Shown piece by piece: positions 27,335 to 35,442 of a stretch of DNA of 64,000 bases (position 1 is the first letter of the stretch; each line of letters opens with the position of its first letter). The position numbers and the translations under genes were made by a program. Source of the DNA: Streptomyces violens (GTDB taxonomy: Bacteria; Actinomycetota; Actinomycetes; Streptomycetales; Streptomycetaceae); assembly GCF_000717745.1 (NCBI RefSeq), contig NZ_JOBH01000015.1, positions 62,001-126,000 on the forward strand, given 5' to 3'. The notes under the pieces were generated by a model. The model saw only the letters and a program-made list of their open reading frames with translations, made no database searches and was not told the origin of the DNA.

Positions 27335-28153
27335 ATGTCCGCCAACGGGACCGACGTACCGGTACTCGACGGTGCGGCCGTGCGGCGGGCCTTCGCGCGC
27401 CGCGCGCCCGCCGCACACGGCCTGACCCGGGCGGCCCCCCAAGTGGCCGCCGCCTGCCGGGAGATGGCCGAGCGGTTCGCCCGCGGCGGCAAGCTGATCG
27501 TGTTCGGCAACGGCGAATCCGCGGCCGACGCGAGCCATATCGCGGTGGAGTTCATGCACCCGGTCGTGGTGGGCAAACGGGCGCTGCCGGCGCTGGCGCT
27601 CGGCAACGACTCGGCGACGCTCAGCGGTATCGGCGCGTGCGAGGGCTTCGCCGAGGTCTTCGCCCACCCGTTACGGGCGTTCGCGGACGCCGGGGACATC
27701 GCGCTGGCGCTCACACCGGACGGCCGTTGCGCGAACGTGCGCCGGGGGCTGGCGGCGGCGCGGGAGCGGGGCCTGCTCACCGTCGTCCTCAGCGGCGGCG
27801 ACCCGGCGGACACGCCCCCGGCGGATCACACGCTGGCCGTCGGCAGCGCCGACCCGCTGATCGTCAAGGAAGTGCAGGTGACCGTCTACCACCTGCTGTG
27901 GGAGATGACGCATGTCTTCCTCGACGCGCCGGTGGAGGACGGTACGTGCGACACGTGCGCGGACCGGGCCCTGCCGATGCGAGTACGCCAACTGCTGCCG
28001 GACGGGCTGGCGTTGGCCGTGCCGGAGACGGACGAGGGCGGCCCGCCGCAGGAGATCAGCGTGGCGCTCGTCGACGCGGCGGCCGGTTGCACCGTACTGG
28101 TACACGGCGGCGAGGCCATCGCCATGGTGACGACCGGAGCAATGGATGAGTGA
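27335..28153 (+). CDS. SIS-domain protein with a C-terminal HypC-like domain
   Basis: A protein of 272 residues. Residues ~15-195 are a SIS (phosphoheptose isomerase-like) domain (LIVFGNGESAADASHIAVEF). Residues ~200-268 resemble HypC: ALPMRVRQLLPDGLAL, then QEISVALVDAAAGCTVLVHGGEAIAMV, matching the HypC beta-barrel pattern. The essential HypC N-terminal Met-Cys is absent because the domain is internal; a CDTC motif precedes it instead. The start ATG at 27335 has GGGAG at nine bases. Codon 113 is TTA, the only one I found in the window. It overlaps the next SIS gene by 8 bp. A role in hydrogenase assembly is inferred from operon position and the HypC-like tail; the isomerase substrate is unknown. 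Confidence 0.85.
   Translation: MSANGTDVPVLDGAAVRRAFARRAPAAHGLTRAAPQVAAACREMAERFARGGKLIVFGNGESAADASHIAVEFMHPVVVGKRALPALALGNDSATLSGIGACEGFAEVFAHPLRAFADAGDIALALTPDGRCANVRRGLAAARERGLLTVVLSGGDPADTPPADHTLAVGSADPLIVKEVQVTVYHLLWEMTHVFLDAPVEDGTCDTCADRALPMRVRQLLPDGLALAVPETDEGGPPQEISVALVDAAAGCTVLVHGGEAIAMVTTGAMDE
27671..27673 (+). other. In-frame TTA codon (bldA-dependent leucine)
   Basis: Codon 113 of the SIS/HypC-like gene (His-Pro-Leu-Arg context) is TTA. In Streptomyces this codon needs the bldA-encoded tRNA, which accumulates late in growth. Because the downstream hydrogenase genes are coupled by overlaps, slow reading here could delay the whole set. Confidence 0.85.
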
Positions 28154-28829
28154 AGTGCCGGGCGAGGTAAGGGAGTTGTACCCCTTTCTCTACGAAGGGC
28201 GGGCCGCGGACCGGGACGAGGGCGTGCCGACCGAGGAGGTGGTCCGGTCGGCGCGGGAGAAGACCGCCGGGATCGCCGCGCTCCGGCGGGACATCGCCGC
28301 GGCGGACGCCGGCCGGATCGCCGCGTGTGCCACCGCGATGGCGGAGCGGTTCGCGGCCGGGGGCCGGCTGTTCGCCTTCGGCAACGGTGGTTCCAGTACG
28401 GACGCGCAAAGCCTGGCCACCACGTTCCTGCATCCGCCCGGGGGCGCCGCGGCGCTCCCCGCGCTGTCCCTGACCAGTGACGCAGCCGTGGTCACGGCGC
28501 TCTCCAACGACGTGGGGTTCGACGTGGTGTTCGCGCGCCAGCTCGCGGCGTTCGGGCGGCCGGGCGACATCGCCGTCGGACTGTCGACCAGCGGCGGCTC
28601 CGCCAATGTCGTACAGGCACTGGAGGAGGCGGCCCGGCGCGGCCTGCTCACCGTGGCACTGGCGGGCCACCACGGCGGCCGGCTGACCCAACTCCCCTCA
28701 TTGGACAACCTGTTCATCATTCCCTCCGACTCGGTCCACCGGATCCAGGAGGCGCAGACGACCGTGTACCACGTGCTGTGGGAGCTGATCCAGCAGGCGC
28801 TGCGGGCCGGGCGCGGGGGTGGCCGGTGA
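28146..28829 (+). CDS. SIS-domain protein, GmhA-like (hydrogenase-linked)
   Basis: A 227-residue protein with a complete SIS fold of the phosphoheptose isomerase type: LFAFGNGGSSTDAQSLATTFLHP at about 75-97, SNDVGFDVVFARQL, GDIAVGLSTSGGSANVVQAL (sugar-phosphate loop) and EAQTTVYHVLWELI near the C-terminus. It is a paralogue of the preceding gene but lacks the HypC-like tail and keeps the standard STSGGS loop. It overlaps the genes on both sides (ATG at 28146 inside the previous gene; TGA overlapping the GTG of the small subunit). No heptose or LPS genes are near, so a standard GmhA role is unlikely; a hydrogenase-linked function is inferred from operon structure. Confidence 0.87.
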   Translation: MSEVPGEVRELYPFLYEGRAADRDEGVPTEEVVRSAREKTAGIAALRRDIAAADAGRIAACATAMAERFAAGGRLFAFGNGGSSTDAQSLATTFLHPPGGAAALPALSLTSDAAVVTALSNDVGFDVVFARQLAAFGRPGDIAVGLSTSGGSANVVQALEEAARRGLLTVALAGHHGGRLTQLPSLDNLFIIPSDSVHRIQEAQTTVYHVLWELIQQALRAGRGGGR

Positions 28830-29911
28830 CCGCCGCCGCACGTGCCGGGGAGCCCCTGGTCCACCTGCTGTGGCTCAGCGCCGGGCTGGGCTGCGACGGC
28901 GAGTCGGTCGCGCTGACCGCCGCGACGCAGCCGAGCGTCGAGGAGATCGTCATGGGCGCGCTGCCGGGCCTGCCGCGGCTGGCGATGCACTGGCCGATGC
29001 TCGACTTCGAGTGCGGCCCGGAGGGCGGGGCCGACGACTTCCTCGAGTGGTTCCACCGGGCGGCGCGGGGCGAGCTGGACCCGTTCCTCCTGGTGGTCGA
29101 GGGGTCGGTACCGAACGAGGCGATCAAGGAGGAGGGGTACTGGAGCGGGTTCGGCAACGACCCCGAGACCGGGCAGCCGATCACCACGACCGAGTGGCTG
29201 GACCGGCTCACGCCGCGCGCCACGGCGGTGGTCGCGGCGGGCACCTGCGCCGCGTACGGCGGCATCCACGCGATGGCGGGCAATCCGACCGGCGCCATGG
29301 GCGTGCCGGACTATCTGGGCCGGGAGTGGGTGTCGAAGGACGGGGTGCCGATCGTGTGCGTGCCCGGCTGCCCGACCCAGCCCGACAACCTCTCCGAGAC
29401 CTTCGTCTATCTGCTGTATCAGATCACCGGCCAGGCTCCGATGATCCCGCTGGACGAGAATCTGCGTCCGCGCTGGCTCTTCGGCCAGACCGTGCACGAG
29501 AGCTGCCACCGGGCCGGCTATTACGAACAGGCCGATTTCGCCGCCGGGTTCGACTCCGACCGCTGCCTGGTCAAGATCGGCTGCTGGGGCCCGGTGGTGA
29601 AGTGCAATGTGCCCAAGCGCGGCTGGATCAACGGCATCGGCGGCTGCCCGAACGTCGGCGGCATCTGCATCGCCTGCACGATGCCGGGCTTCCCCGACAA
29701 GTTCATGCCCTTCATGGACGAGCCGGCCGGGGTGCAGGTGAACCGCCCGGCCGGTGGCCTGTACGCAAGCCTGGTCCGCACGCTGCGCGGGATCACCCTG
29801 CACAACGTCGAGCAGGAGCCACCGTGGCGCCGCAAGGGCGATCAACTGACCACCGGATACGAACCGTCCTGGACCACTGGGCGTCGAGAGGGGCCGCGGC
29901 ATGGCCGATGA
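28826..29911 (+). CDS. hhyS: [NiFe] hydrogenase small subunit, group 1h type
   Basis: A 361-residue iron-sulfur subunit that carries electrons from the NiFe site. It begins at GTG 28826, overlapping the previous TGA. The usual proximal CxxC is replaced by GLGCDGES (Cys23, Asp24, Glu26). Other cluster residues are in GTCAAYGG, VPGCPTQPDN, HESCHRAGYY, DRCLVKIGCWGPVVKCN and GGCPNVGGICIACTMPGFPDKF. No twin-arginine signal is present, matching the cytoplasmic-facing high-affinity enzymes. In the Ralstonia relative an Asp replaces one proximal-cluster Cys; which acidic residue does so here I cannot tell. It overlaps the large subunit gene by 11 bp. The role inferred is uptake of H2, perhaps at atmospheric levels. 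Confidence 0.93.
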   Translation: MTAAARAGEPLVHLLWLSAGLGCDGESVALTAATQPSVEEIVMGALPGLPRLAMHWPMLDFECGPEGGADDFLEWFHRAARGELDPFLLVVEGSVPNEAIKEEGYWSGFGNDPETGQPITTTEWLDRLTPRATAVVAAGTCAAYGGIHAMAGNPTGAMGVPDYLGREWVSKDGVPIVCVPGCPTQPDNLSETFVYLLYQITGQAPMIPLDENLRPRWLFGQTVHESCHRAGYYEQADFAAGFDSDRCLVKIGCWGPVVKCNVPKRGWINGIGGCPNVGGICIACTMPGFPDKFMPFMDEPAGVQVNRPAGGLYASLVRTLRGITLHNVEQEPPWRRKGDQLTTGYEPSWTTGRREGPRHGR

Positions 29912-31670
29912 ACTGGTCGAGATGGCGTGGGATCCCATCACCCGCATCGTGGGCAGCCTGGGCATCCACACGAAGATCGACTTCGGCCGGGGCCGGGTCT
30001 CCGAGTGCTACAGCACGTCCTCGATCTTCCGCGGCTACAGCATCTTCCTCCAGGGCAAGGATCCCCGGGACGCGCACTTCATCACCAGCCGGATCTGCGG
30101 TATCTGCGGCGACAACCACGCCACGTGCTCGGTGTACGCACAGAACATGGCGTACGGGGCCCGGCCGCCGGCGCTCGGCGAGTGGATCCTGAACCTCGGC
30201 GAGGCCGCTGAGTACATGTTCGACCACAACCTCTTCCAGGAGAACCTGGTCGGGGTGGACTACTGCGAGCGCATGGTCCGCGCCACCAATCCGGGCGTCT
30301 GGGAGCTGGCCGAGCGGACCGAGGCACCCCACGCGGATCTGCACGGCTACCGCACCATCGGCGGGATCATGCGGTCGCTGAACCCGCTGGAGGGCGCCTT
30401 CTACCGCGAAGCGCTGCAGGTCAGCCGCTCGACGCGAGAGATGTTCTGTCTGATGGAGGGGCGGCACGTACACCCCTCCACGCTCTACCCGGGCGGTGTC
30501 GGCACGGTCGCCACGGTCCAGCTCTTCACCGACTACCTGACCCGGCTCATGCGATACGTGGAGTTCATGAAGAAGGTCGTACCCCTCCACGACGACCTCT
30601 TCGACTTCATCTACCAGGCGCTGCCCGGGTACGAGGAGGTCGGCCGGCGGCGGGTGCTGCTCGGCTGCTGGGGCGGCCTCCAGGATCCCGCGCACTGCGA
30701 CTTCGACTACCGCACGATGGCCGACTGGGGACGCAAGGCGTTCATCACGCCGGGCGTGGTGGTCGACGGCGAGCTGGTCACCAACGACCTGGTCGACATC
30801 AACCTCGGCATCCGCATCCTGCTGGGCAGTTCGTTCTACGACGACTGGGCAGACCGCGAACCCTTCGTGACCGAGGACCCGGCGGGCAACCCCGTCGACC
30901 GGCGGCACCCGTGGAACCAGCACACCATCCCCCGCCCCCAGAAGCGCGATTTCGACGACAAGTACAGCTGGGTGATGTCCCCGCGGTGGTTCGACGGGAA
31001 GGACCACCTCGCGCTGGACACCGGCGGCGGGCCGCTGGCCCGGCTGTGGTCCACGGCGCTGTCCGGGCTGGTGGACACCGGGCACCTCAAGGCCACCGGG
31101 CACAGCGTGCTGATCCATCTGCCGCGTACCGCCACCAAACCGGAGACCACCTTCGAGTGGCACATCCCCCGCCACAACGGCGAGCCACTCAGCAACGCGA
31201 TCGAACGCAACCGTGCCCGCACCTACTTCCAGGCGTACGCGGCCGCCGCGGCGCTGCACTTCGCGGACCGGGCGCTCGCCGAGGTCCGGGCGGGACACAC
31301 CGACACCTGGTCGCCGTTCACCGTGCCCGAAGAGGCCGTCAGCTGCGGATTCAGCGAGGCGGTGCGCGGCGCGCTCTCGCACCACATGGTGATCAGGGAC
31401 GGAAAGATCGCCAACTACCACCCGTACCCGCCGACGCCGTGGAACAGCAGCGTCCGCGACGTGCACGGCACGCCGGGCCCCTTCGAGGACGCCGTGCAGC
31501 ACACCCCGATCTTCGAGGAGAACCCTCCGGAGAAGTTCAAGGGCATCGACATCATGCGCGCGGTGCGCAGCTTCGACCCGTGCATGCCCTGCGGAGTGCA
31601 CATGTTCCTCGGCAACGGCCGGGTGCTGAAGAAGTCCCTCTCCCCCACCGCCTACGACCACGGAAGCTGA
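29901..31670 (+). CDS. hhyL: [NiFe] hydrogenase large subunit, group 1h type
   Basis: A protein of 589 residues carrying the NiFe(CN)2CO site. The L1 motif RICGICGDNH starts at residue 64 (Cys66, Cys69). The L2 motif DPCMPCGVH lies at about 559-567 (Cys561, Cys564). After His567 a tail of about 22 residues should be removed by the maturation protease encoded at 34651. The L1 form with GDNH is typical of the high-affinity group 1h (actinobacterial) hydrogenases, from memory of the family. The ATG at 29901 sits inside the small subunit gene. All four Cys are present, so the enzyme should be active. Confidence 0.95.
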   Translation: MADELVEMAWDPITRIVGSLGIHTKIDFGRGRVSECYSTSSIFRGYSIFLQGKDPRDAHFITSRICGICGDNHATCSVYAQNMAYGARPPALGEWILNLGEAAEYMFDHNLFQENLVGVDYCERMVRATNPGVWELAERTEAPHADLHGYRTIGGIMRSLNPLEGAFYREALQVSRSTREMFCLMEGRHVHPSTLYPGGVGTVATVQLFTDYLTRLMRYVEFMKKVVPLHDDLFDFIYQALPGYEEVGRRRVLLGCWGGLQDPAHCDFDYRTMADWGRKAFITPGVVVDGELVTNDLVDINLGIRILLGSSFYDDWADREPFVTEDPAGNPVDRRHPWNQHTIPRPQKRDFDDKYSWVMSPRWFDGKDHLALDTGGGPLARLWSTALSGLVDTGHLKATGHSVLIHLPRTATKPETTFEWHIPRHNGEPLSNAIERNRARTYFQAYAAAAALHFADRALAEVRAGHTDTWSPFTVPEEAVSCGFSEAVRGALSHHMVIRDGKIANYHPYPPTPWNSSVRDVHGTPGPFEDAVQHTPIFEENPPEKFKGIDIMRAVRSFDPCMPCGVHMFLGNGRVLKKSLSPTAYDHGS

Positions 31671-31685
31671 CGAGGAAGCCGCGTC

Positions 31686-32210
31686 ATGGACGAGCTACGA
31701 CAGGCCGAAGCCCGCGTGGAAGAGCTCATCGCCCAGCTCTCCACCGCACCGCGGGTGGGCGAACAGGCCGAGGAACTGGTGCGGTTGCTGATGCGGCTGT
31801 ACGGCGAGGGGCTCGCCCGCGTCGTCGGGCTGCTGCCCGCCGGGACGGTGACGAAGCTCGCCGCCGACGACCTCGTGGGCAGCCTGCTGATCCTGCACGA
31901 TCTGCATCCGCGCGGCACGGCGGAGCGGGTGGCCGACGCACTGGAGCAGCTGCGGCCCTTCCTCGGCACGCACACCGACAGCATCGAACTGGCCGGCATC
32001 GACGCTTCCGGACGTGCCACGGTCCGGCTGCGCGGCGGATGCGGGGACTGCGCATCCGGGACCGTCGAGCAGGCCGTAGAGCGCGCCGTCCGGGACGTCG
32101 CGCCCGAGGTGACCGGCGTACGGCTGGAGCAACTCCCGCCGCAGCGGCCCCTGTTGCAGATCGGCTCGCGGCCACCGGCCGACGCGGCTGTCCCCGGAGC
32201 GCACCCGTGA
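31686..32210 (+). CDS. NifU-like iron-sulfur scaffold protein of the hydrogenase operon
   Basis: A 174-residue protein. The N-terminal ~95 residues are helical and not recognised as a known domain. Residues ~100-155 form a NifU C-terminal domain with the cluster-binding CxxC in RLRGGCGDCASGTVEQAVERAVRDVAPEV. It probably assembles or delivers FeS clusters for the small subunit. It starts 15 bp after the large subunit gene, with GAGGAAG upstream, and its stop overlaps the next start (GTGA). Confidence 0.88.
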   Translation: MDELRQAEARVEELIAQLSTAPRVGEQAEELVRLLMRLYGEGLARVVGLLPAGTVTKLAADDLVGSLLILHDLHPRGTAERVADALEQLRPFLGTHTDSIELAGIDASGRATVRLRGGCGDCASGTVEQAVERAVRDVAPEVTGVRLEQLPPQRPLLQIGSRPPADAAVPGAHP

Positions 32211-32851
32211 CGGCCGCCGGACTGCGCCGGTTCCGCGAGCCCGCGCCCGCCGCGCACCGGCAGCGTGCCGGCCCCCGCTGCGAGCTGTGCGCCGCCGCCC
32301 TGGAAAGCGGCCACGGGCACGTCGTGGACCTCGACGGCCGCGGTCTGCTGTGCGCCTGCCGTGCCTGCCGTACGGTGCTGACCCGCCCCGGCGCGGCCGA
32401 CGGCCGTTACCGCGGCGTGCCCGACCGCCGTCTGCACCTCAGCGGCACCGCGCTCACCGCGGCCGACTGGGAGGCGCTGCGACTGCCGGTCGGCATGGTC
32501 TTCTGCTTCCGCAACTCCCGGCTGGGCCGCCATGTCGTCTTCTACCCGAGCCCCGGCGGCGCCACCGAGTCCCTGCTGCCGGACGGGGCCTGGCGGCAGC
32601 TCATGGCCGCCCACCCGGACATCGCCGACCTGACCGACGACGTGGAAGCGCTGCTGCTGCGCCGTACCGGCGACGGGGTCGAATGCCATCTCGTCCCCAT
32701 CGACACCTGTTACGACCTGGTCGGGCGGGTGCGGCTGCGCTGGCGGGGTTTCGACGGCGGCGCGGACGTCCACCGCGAGCTGGACGCCTTCTTCGCCGGG
32801 CTGCGCGCCCGTTCGGACGGACCGGCGACCCGAGGGGCCTCCCATGGCTGA
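32207..32851 (+). CDS. Hydrogenase-operon protein of unknown function (DUF5947-like)
   Basis: A 214-residue protein starting at GTG 32207. It has a Cys pair near the N-terminus (RCELCAAAL) and a second one (CACRACRTVL), which together look like a small zinc or FeS ribbon (about 24-62). The rest is a mixed fold with MVFCFRNSRLGRHVVFYPSPGGATESLL and DDVEALLLRRT. From memory it matches a family seen next to actinobacterial hydrogenases (DUF5947); the number should be checked. It overlaps both neighbours, and a rubredoxin-like or assembly role for the CxxC pairs is only an inference. Confidence 0.8.
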   Translation: MTAAGLRRFREPAPAAHRQRAGPRCELCAAALESGHGHVVDLDGRGLLCACRACRTVLTRPGAADGRYRGVPDRRLHLSGTALTAADWEALRLPVGMVFCFRNSRLGRHVVFYPSPGGATESLLPDGAWRQLMAAHPDIADLTDDVEALLLRRTGDGVECHLVPIDTCYDLVGRVRLRWRGFDGGADVHRELDAFFAGLRARSDGPATRGASHG

Positions 32852-33473
32852 CCTCGCCTTCGACTGCCTCGGGGTCCGCCCGGAGCCGTACGCCGCCGCC
32901 CCGTCCCTGGTCCTCCGGCTGCGGATCACGGAGCGCGGCGGCGGGGACGTACGGGCCGTCGCGCTCCGCTGCCAGCTCCGCATCCAGCCGGCCCTGCGGT
33001 CGTACAGCGACCGGGAGGCGCGCCGCCTGACCGGCCTGTTCGGCGACCGGCACCGCTGGGCCACGACGCAGCAGCCGCTCCAACTGGCCACGGTGACCGC
33101 GATGGTGCCGGCGTTCACCGGGGCCACGGAGATCGACGTACCGGTGCCCGTCTCGTACGACCTGGAGGTGACGTGCGGACAGTACTTCCATGCGCTGGAG
33201 GACGGCGAGGTGCCGCTGTTGCTGCTGTTCAGCGGCACGGTCTTCACGTCGGGCGGGATCGGGATGGTGCCGTGGGAGCGGGAGTGCACGGCGGCGCTGC
33301 CGGCGGCCGTGTGGCGCGAGCTGATGGATCTGTACTTTCCGGGGTGCGGGTGGCTGCGGCTGCGCAGGGAGACCCTGGACGCGCTGCTGACCTTCAAGCA
33401 CGACCGGCAGCTCACGACATGGGAAGAGACGGTCGGGGCGCTGCTCGGCCGGGCCGGGGAGGGACCGTGCTGA
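32844..33473 (+). CDS. Hydrogenase-operon protein of unknown function (DUF6084-like)
   Basis: A protein of 209 residues with no membrane segment, signal peptide or recognised catalytic motif. It is rich in beta strands, with conserved-looking stretches LAFDCLGVRPEPYAA, CQLRIQPALRSY, LEVTCGQYFHALEDGEVPLLLLFSGTVF and FPGCGWLRLRRETLDALLTFK. It resembles, from memory, the DUF6084 family found in the same operon context. It overlaps the previous gene by 8 bp and the next by 7 bp, so it is made together with the hydrogenase and is probably an assembly or partner protein. Confidence 0.8.
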   Translation: MADLAFDCLGVRPEPYAAAPSLVLRLRITERGGGDVRAVALRCQLRIQPALRSYSDREARRLTGLFGDRHRWATTQQPLQLATVTAMVPAFTGATEIDVPVPVSYDLEVTCGQYFHALEDGEVPLLLLFSGTVFTSGGIGMVPWERECTAALPAAVWRELMDLYFPGCGWLRLRRETLDALLTFKHDRQLTTWEETVGALLGRAGEGPC

Positions 33474-34660
33474 GCGGCGGCGCTGCCGGGCCGGAGCCCG
33501 CCGGGTTCGCGCGGGCCCGCGCGGTGGCCGACGCCGTGCTCTTCGAGGGGTACGTCCTCTACCCGTACCGTGCGTCCGCGCCCAAGAACCGCCTGCGCTG
33601 GCAGTTCGGCGTGCTGGCCCCACAGGGCTCGGACCCGTCGGAGACCTCGTACACGGAAAGCGATTCCCTGGTCGAAGTGCGGCCGGGCGCCGCGGCGTCC
33701 CTCACCGTACGGCTGCGGTTCCTCCAGGTGCGACGGCGGTACGCCCGCGCGCCCGGCGAACTGCCGTGGGACGAGGGGGTGGTGCAGGAGGTACAGGTCA
33801 GCGTGGACCTCGTGCCCGGTGCGCGGGTCACGCATCCCTTCCAGGTGCCCGGCGGAGAGGACGACGGGCGGCGCCGGTGGCCGCTGTCCGGGGAGCTGCG
33901 GATCACGGCGGAGCCGGAGCCCGGACCGTACGGCCTGCTGCGGGTGCGGGTGCGGACCGAGAACCGCACGGCGGGCGGCTCCCCGGACCGTACGGAGATG
34001 CTGTGCGGCGCGCTGATCGGCACGCACACGCTGCTCGCCGTCACCGGCGGCCGGTTCCTGTCGCCGGTCGATCCGCCCGAGTGGGCCTCCGGAGCCGTCT
34101 CCCGGTGCGAGAACGCGTACACCTGGCCGTCCCTCATCGACGACACCACGCTGCTCTGCGCCCCGGTCATCCTGGGCGACCGGCCGCGGATCGCGCCGGA
34201 GAGCCCCGCCGACTTCCACGACGGCACGGAGATCGACGAGTTGCTGACACTGCGCACGATGACACTCACCGAGGACGAGAAGCGCGAGGCCCGCGCGACC
34301 GACCCGCGCGCGGCGGCGATCGTCGACCATGCCGAGCGCGTCACGCCGGACGTGCTGGAGCGGCTGCACGGGGTGGTACGGCCCAGCCCACCAGCGGAAG
34401 CAGCTGACCGGGTACCGGTGACCGGTGGCTGGGCCGAGCCCGGCTCGCGCGTACGGCTGCGCCCCGGCGGCCGACGGGCCGACGCGCAGGACATGTTCCT
34501 GGCGGGGCGCACCGCGCGGGTGGCGGTCGTCCTCCGGGACGTGGACGGCAGTACGCAGCTGGCCGTGACGCTCGACGACGACCCGGGTGCCGACCTGCGG
34601 GCAGCGGTCGGCCGGTACCACTACTTCGCGCCGGACGAGGTGGAACTGCTGTGCACGTGA
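33467..34660 (+). CDS. Hydrogenase-operon protein of unknown function, 397 residues
   Basis: It starts at GTG 33467, with GGGAGG four to five bases before. I recognise no domain. Visible segments are ADAVLFEGYVLYPYRASAPKNRLRWQFGVLAP near the N-terminus, TEMLCGALIGTHTLLAVTGGRFLSPVDPP at about 180-210, FHDGTEIDELLTLRTMTLTEDEKREARATDPRAAAIVDHAE at about 245-285, and a C-terminal part with VRLRPGGRRADAQDMFLAGRTARV. No transmembrane helix or Cys cluster is present. It sits between two other operon genes with overlaps and is probably a hydrogenase-specific maturation or partner factor. Confidence 0.82.
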   Translation: MLSGGAAGPEPAGFARARAVADAVLFEGYVLYPYRASAPKNRLRWQFGVLAPQGSDPSETSYTESDSLVEVRPGAAASLTVRLRFLQVRRRYARAPGELPWDEGVVQEVQVSVDLVPGARVTHPFQVPGGEDDGRRRWPLSGELRITAEPEPGPYGLLRVRVRTENRTAGGSPDRTEMLCGALIGTHTLLAVTGGRFLSPVDPPEWASGAVSRCENAYTWPSLIDDTTLLCAPVILGDRPRIAPESPADFHDGTEIDELLTLRTMTLTEDEKREARATDPRAAAIVDHAERVTPDVLERLHGVVRPSPPAEAADRVPVTGGWAEPGSRVRLRPGGRRADAQDMFLAGRTARVAVVLRDVDGSTQLAVTLDDDPGADLRAAVGRYHYFAPDEVELLCT

Positions 34661-35442
34661 TGGTCGCGGGTGTGGGGAATGTCTTTCTCGGCGACGACGG
34701 GTTCGGCGTCGCGGTGGCCGGGCGGCTGGCCGGGGCCGAACTGCCCGGCGGCGCGCGGGCCTGCGATTACGGCATCCGCGGGGTGCACCTCGCGCACGAG
34801 CTGATGAACGGCTACGACGGGCTGGTCCTCATCGACGCGGTACAGCGCGGCGGGCCGCCGGGGACGGTGTACATCCTGGAGCCGGTGGATCCGGAGGACG
34901 ACGCGGCCACGCCCGCGCTGGACGCGCACGACATGGCGCCCGCGACCGTGCTGGCGCTGCTCCGGCGGTTCGGCGTGCGGCTCCCGTGGGTGACCGTGAT
35001 CGGCTGCGAACCGGCCGTGGTGGGCGAGGGGATGGGACTGAGCCCGCCGGTGCTGGACGCGGTCGACGAGGCCGTGCGCCTGGTGCCCGAGCTGCTGGCG
35101 GAACGCCTGGGCGGCAACCCCGCCGCCACAGGTACGGAGAAGGAACGGAGGACGGGCGCCATGCATGAGATCGGACTGTGCGAAGGAATCCTGGAGGCGG
35201 TGGAGGGCCGGGCGCAGGGGCGCCGGGTCACGGGCGTGACCGTACGGATCGGTGAGCAGCACGCCGTGGTCGGTCCCGCGCTGGCGCAGTCCTTCGCGCT
35301 GGTCGCGGCGGGCACGGTCGCCGACGGCGCGGCCGTCGAGCTGATCACCGTGCCCGGGGACGAATTCACCCTGCTCTCCATCCGGGTGGCGGGCGACACG
35401 GGAGCCGGAGGTGGTGACCGTGTGCCTGGGGATTCCCGGTGA
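34651..35442 (+). CDS. Hydrogenase maturation protease fused to a shortened HypA
   Basis: A 263-residue protein. Residues ~1-160 are an M52 (HycI/HyaD-type) protease that trims the large subunit C-terminus: GVGNVFLGDDGFG, the Asp in GLVLIDAVQ and the His in DAHDMAP. After a short linker, residues ~171-263 match HypA, beginning MHEIGLCEGILEAVEGRAQGR with the Ni-binding Met-His-Glu. The HypA part stops before the zinc domain: none of the four zinc Cys is present. No stop separates the parts. A ribosome site GGAGG at 35147 precedes the internal ATG at 35161, so a separate HypA may also be made. The start could be GTG 34651 or ATG 34660. Confidence 0.88.
   Translation: MHVMVAGVGNVFLGDDGFGVAVAGRLAGAELPGGARACDYGIRGVHLAHELMNGYDGLVLIDAVQRGGPPGTVYILEPVDPEDDAATPALDAHDMAPATVLALLRRFGVRLPWVTVIGCEPAVVGEGMGLSPPVLDAVDEAVRLVPELLAERLGGNPAATGTEKERRTGAMHEIGLCEGILEAVEGRAQGRRVTGVTVRIGEQHAVVGPALAQSFALVAAGTVADGAAVELITVPGDEFTLLSIRVAGDTGAGGGDRVPGDSR
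35147..35163 (+). promoter_or_regulatory. Internal ribosome site and ATG for the HypA part
   Basis: GGAGG at 35147-35151 lies nine bases before the in-frame ATG at 35161, the natural start of HypA (Met-His-Glu). It suggests independent initiation within the protease-HypA frame, or a relic of two once-separate genes joined by loss of a stop codon. Confidence 0.55.

Noticed and set aside
28146..28829. Heptose/LPS biosynthesis role for the GmhA-like gene
   Set aside because: The host type makes no LPS, and the gene is coupled to hydrogenase subunits, so the isomerase name alone is misleading.
31652..34621. Minus-strand frame of 989 codons in the hydrogenase operon
   Set aside because: It is opposite coupled plus-strand genes with good ribosome sites, and no motif is visible.
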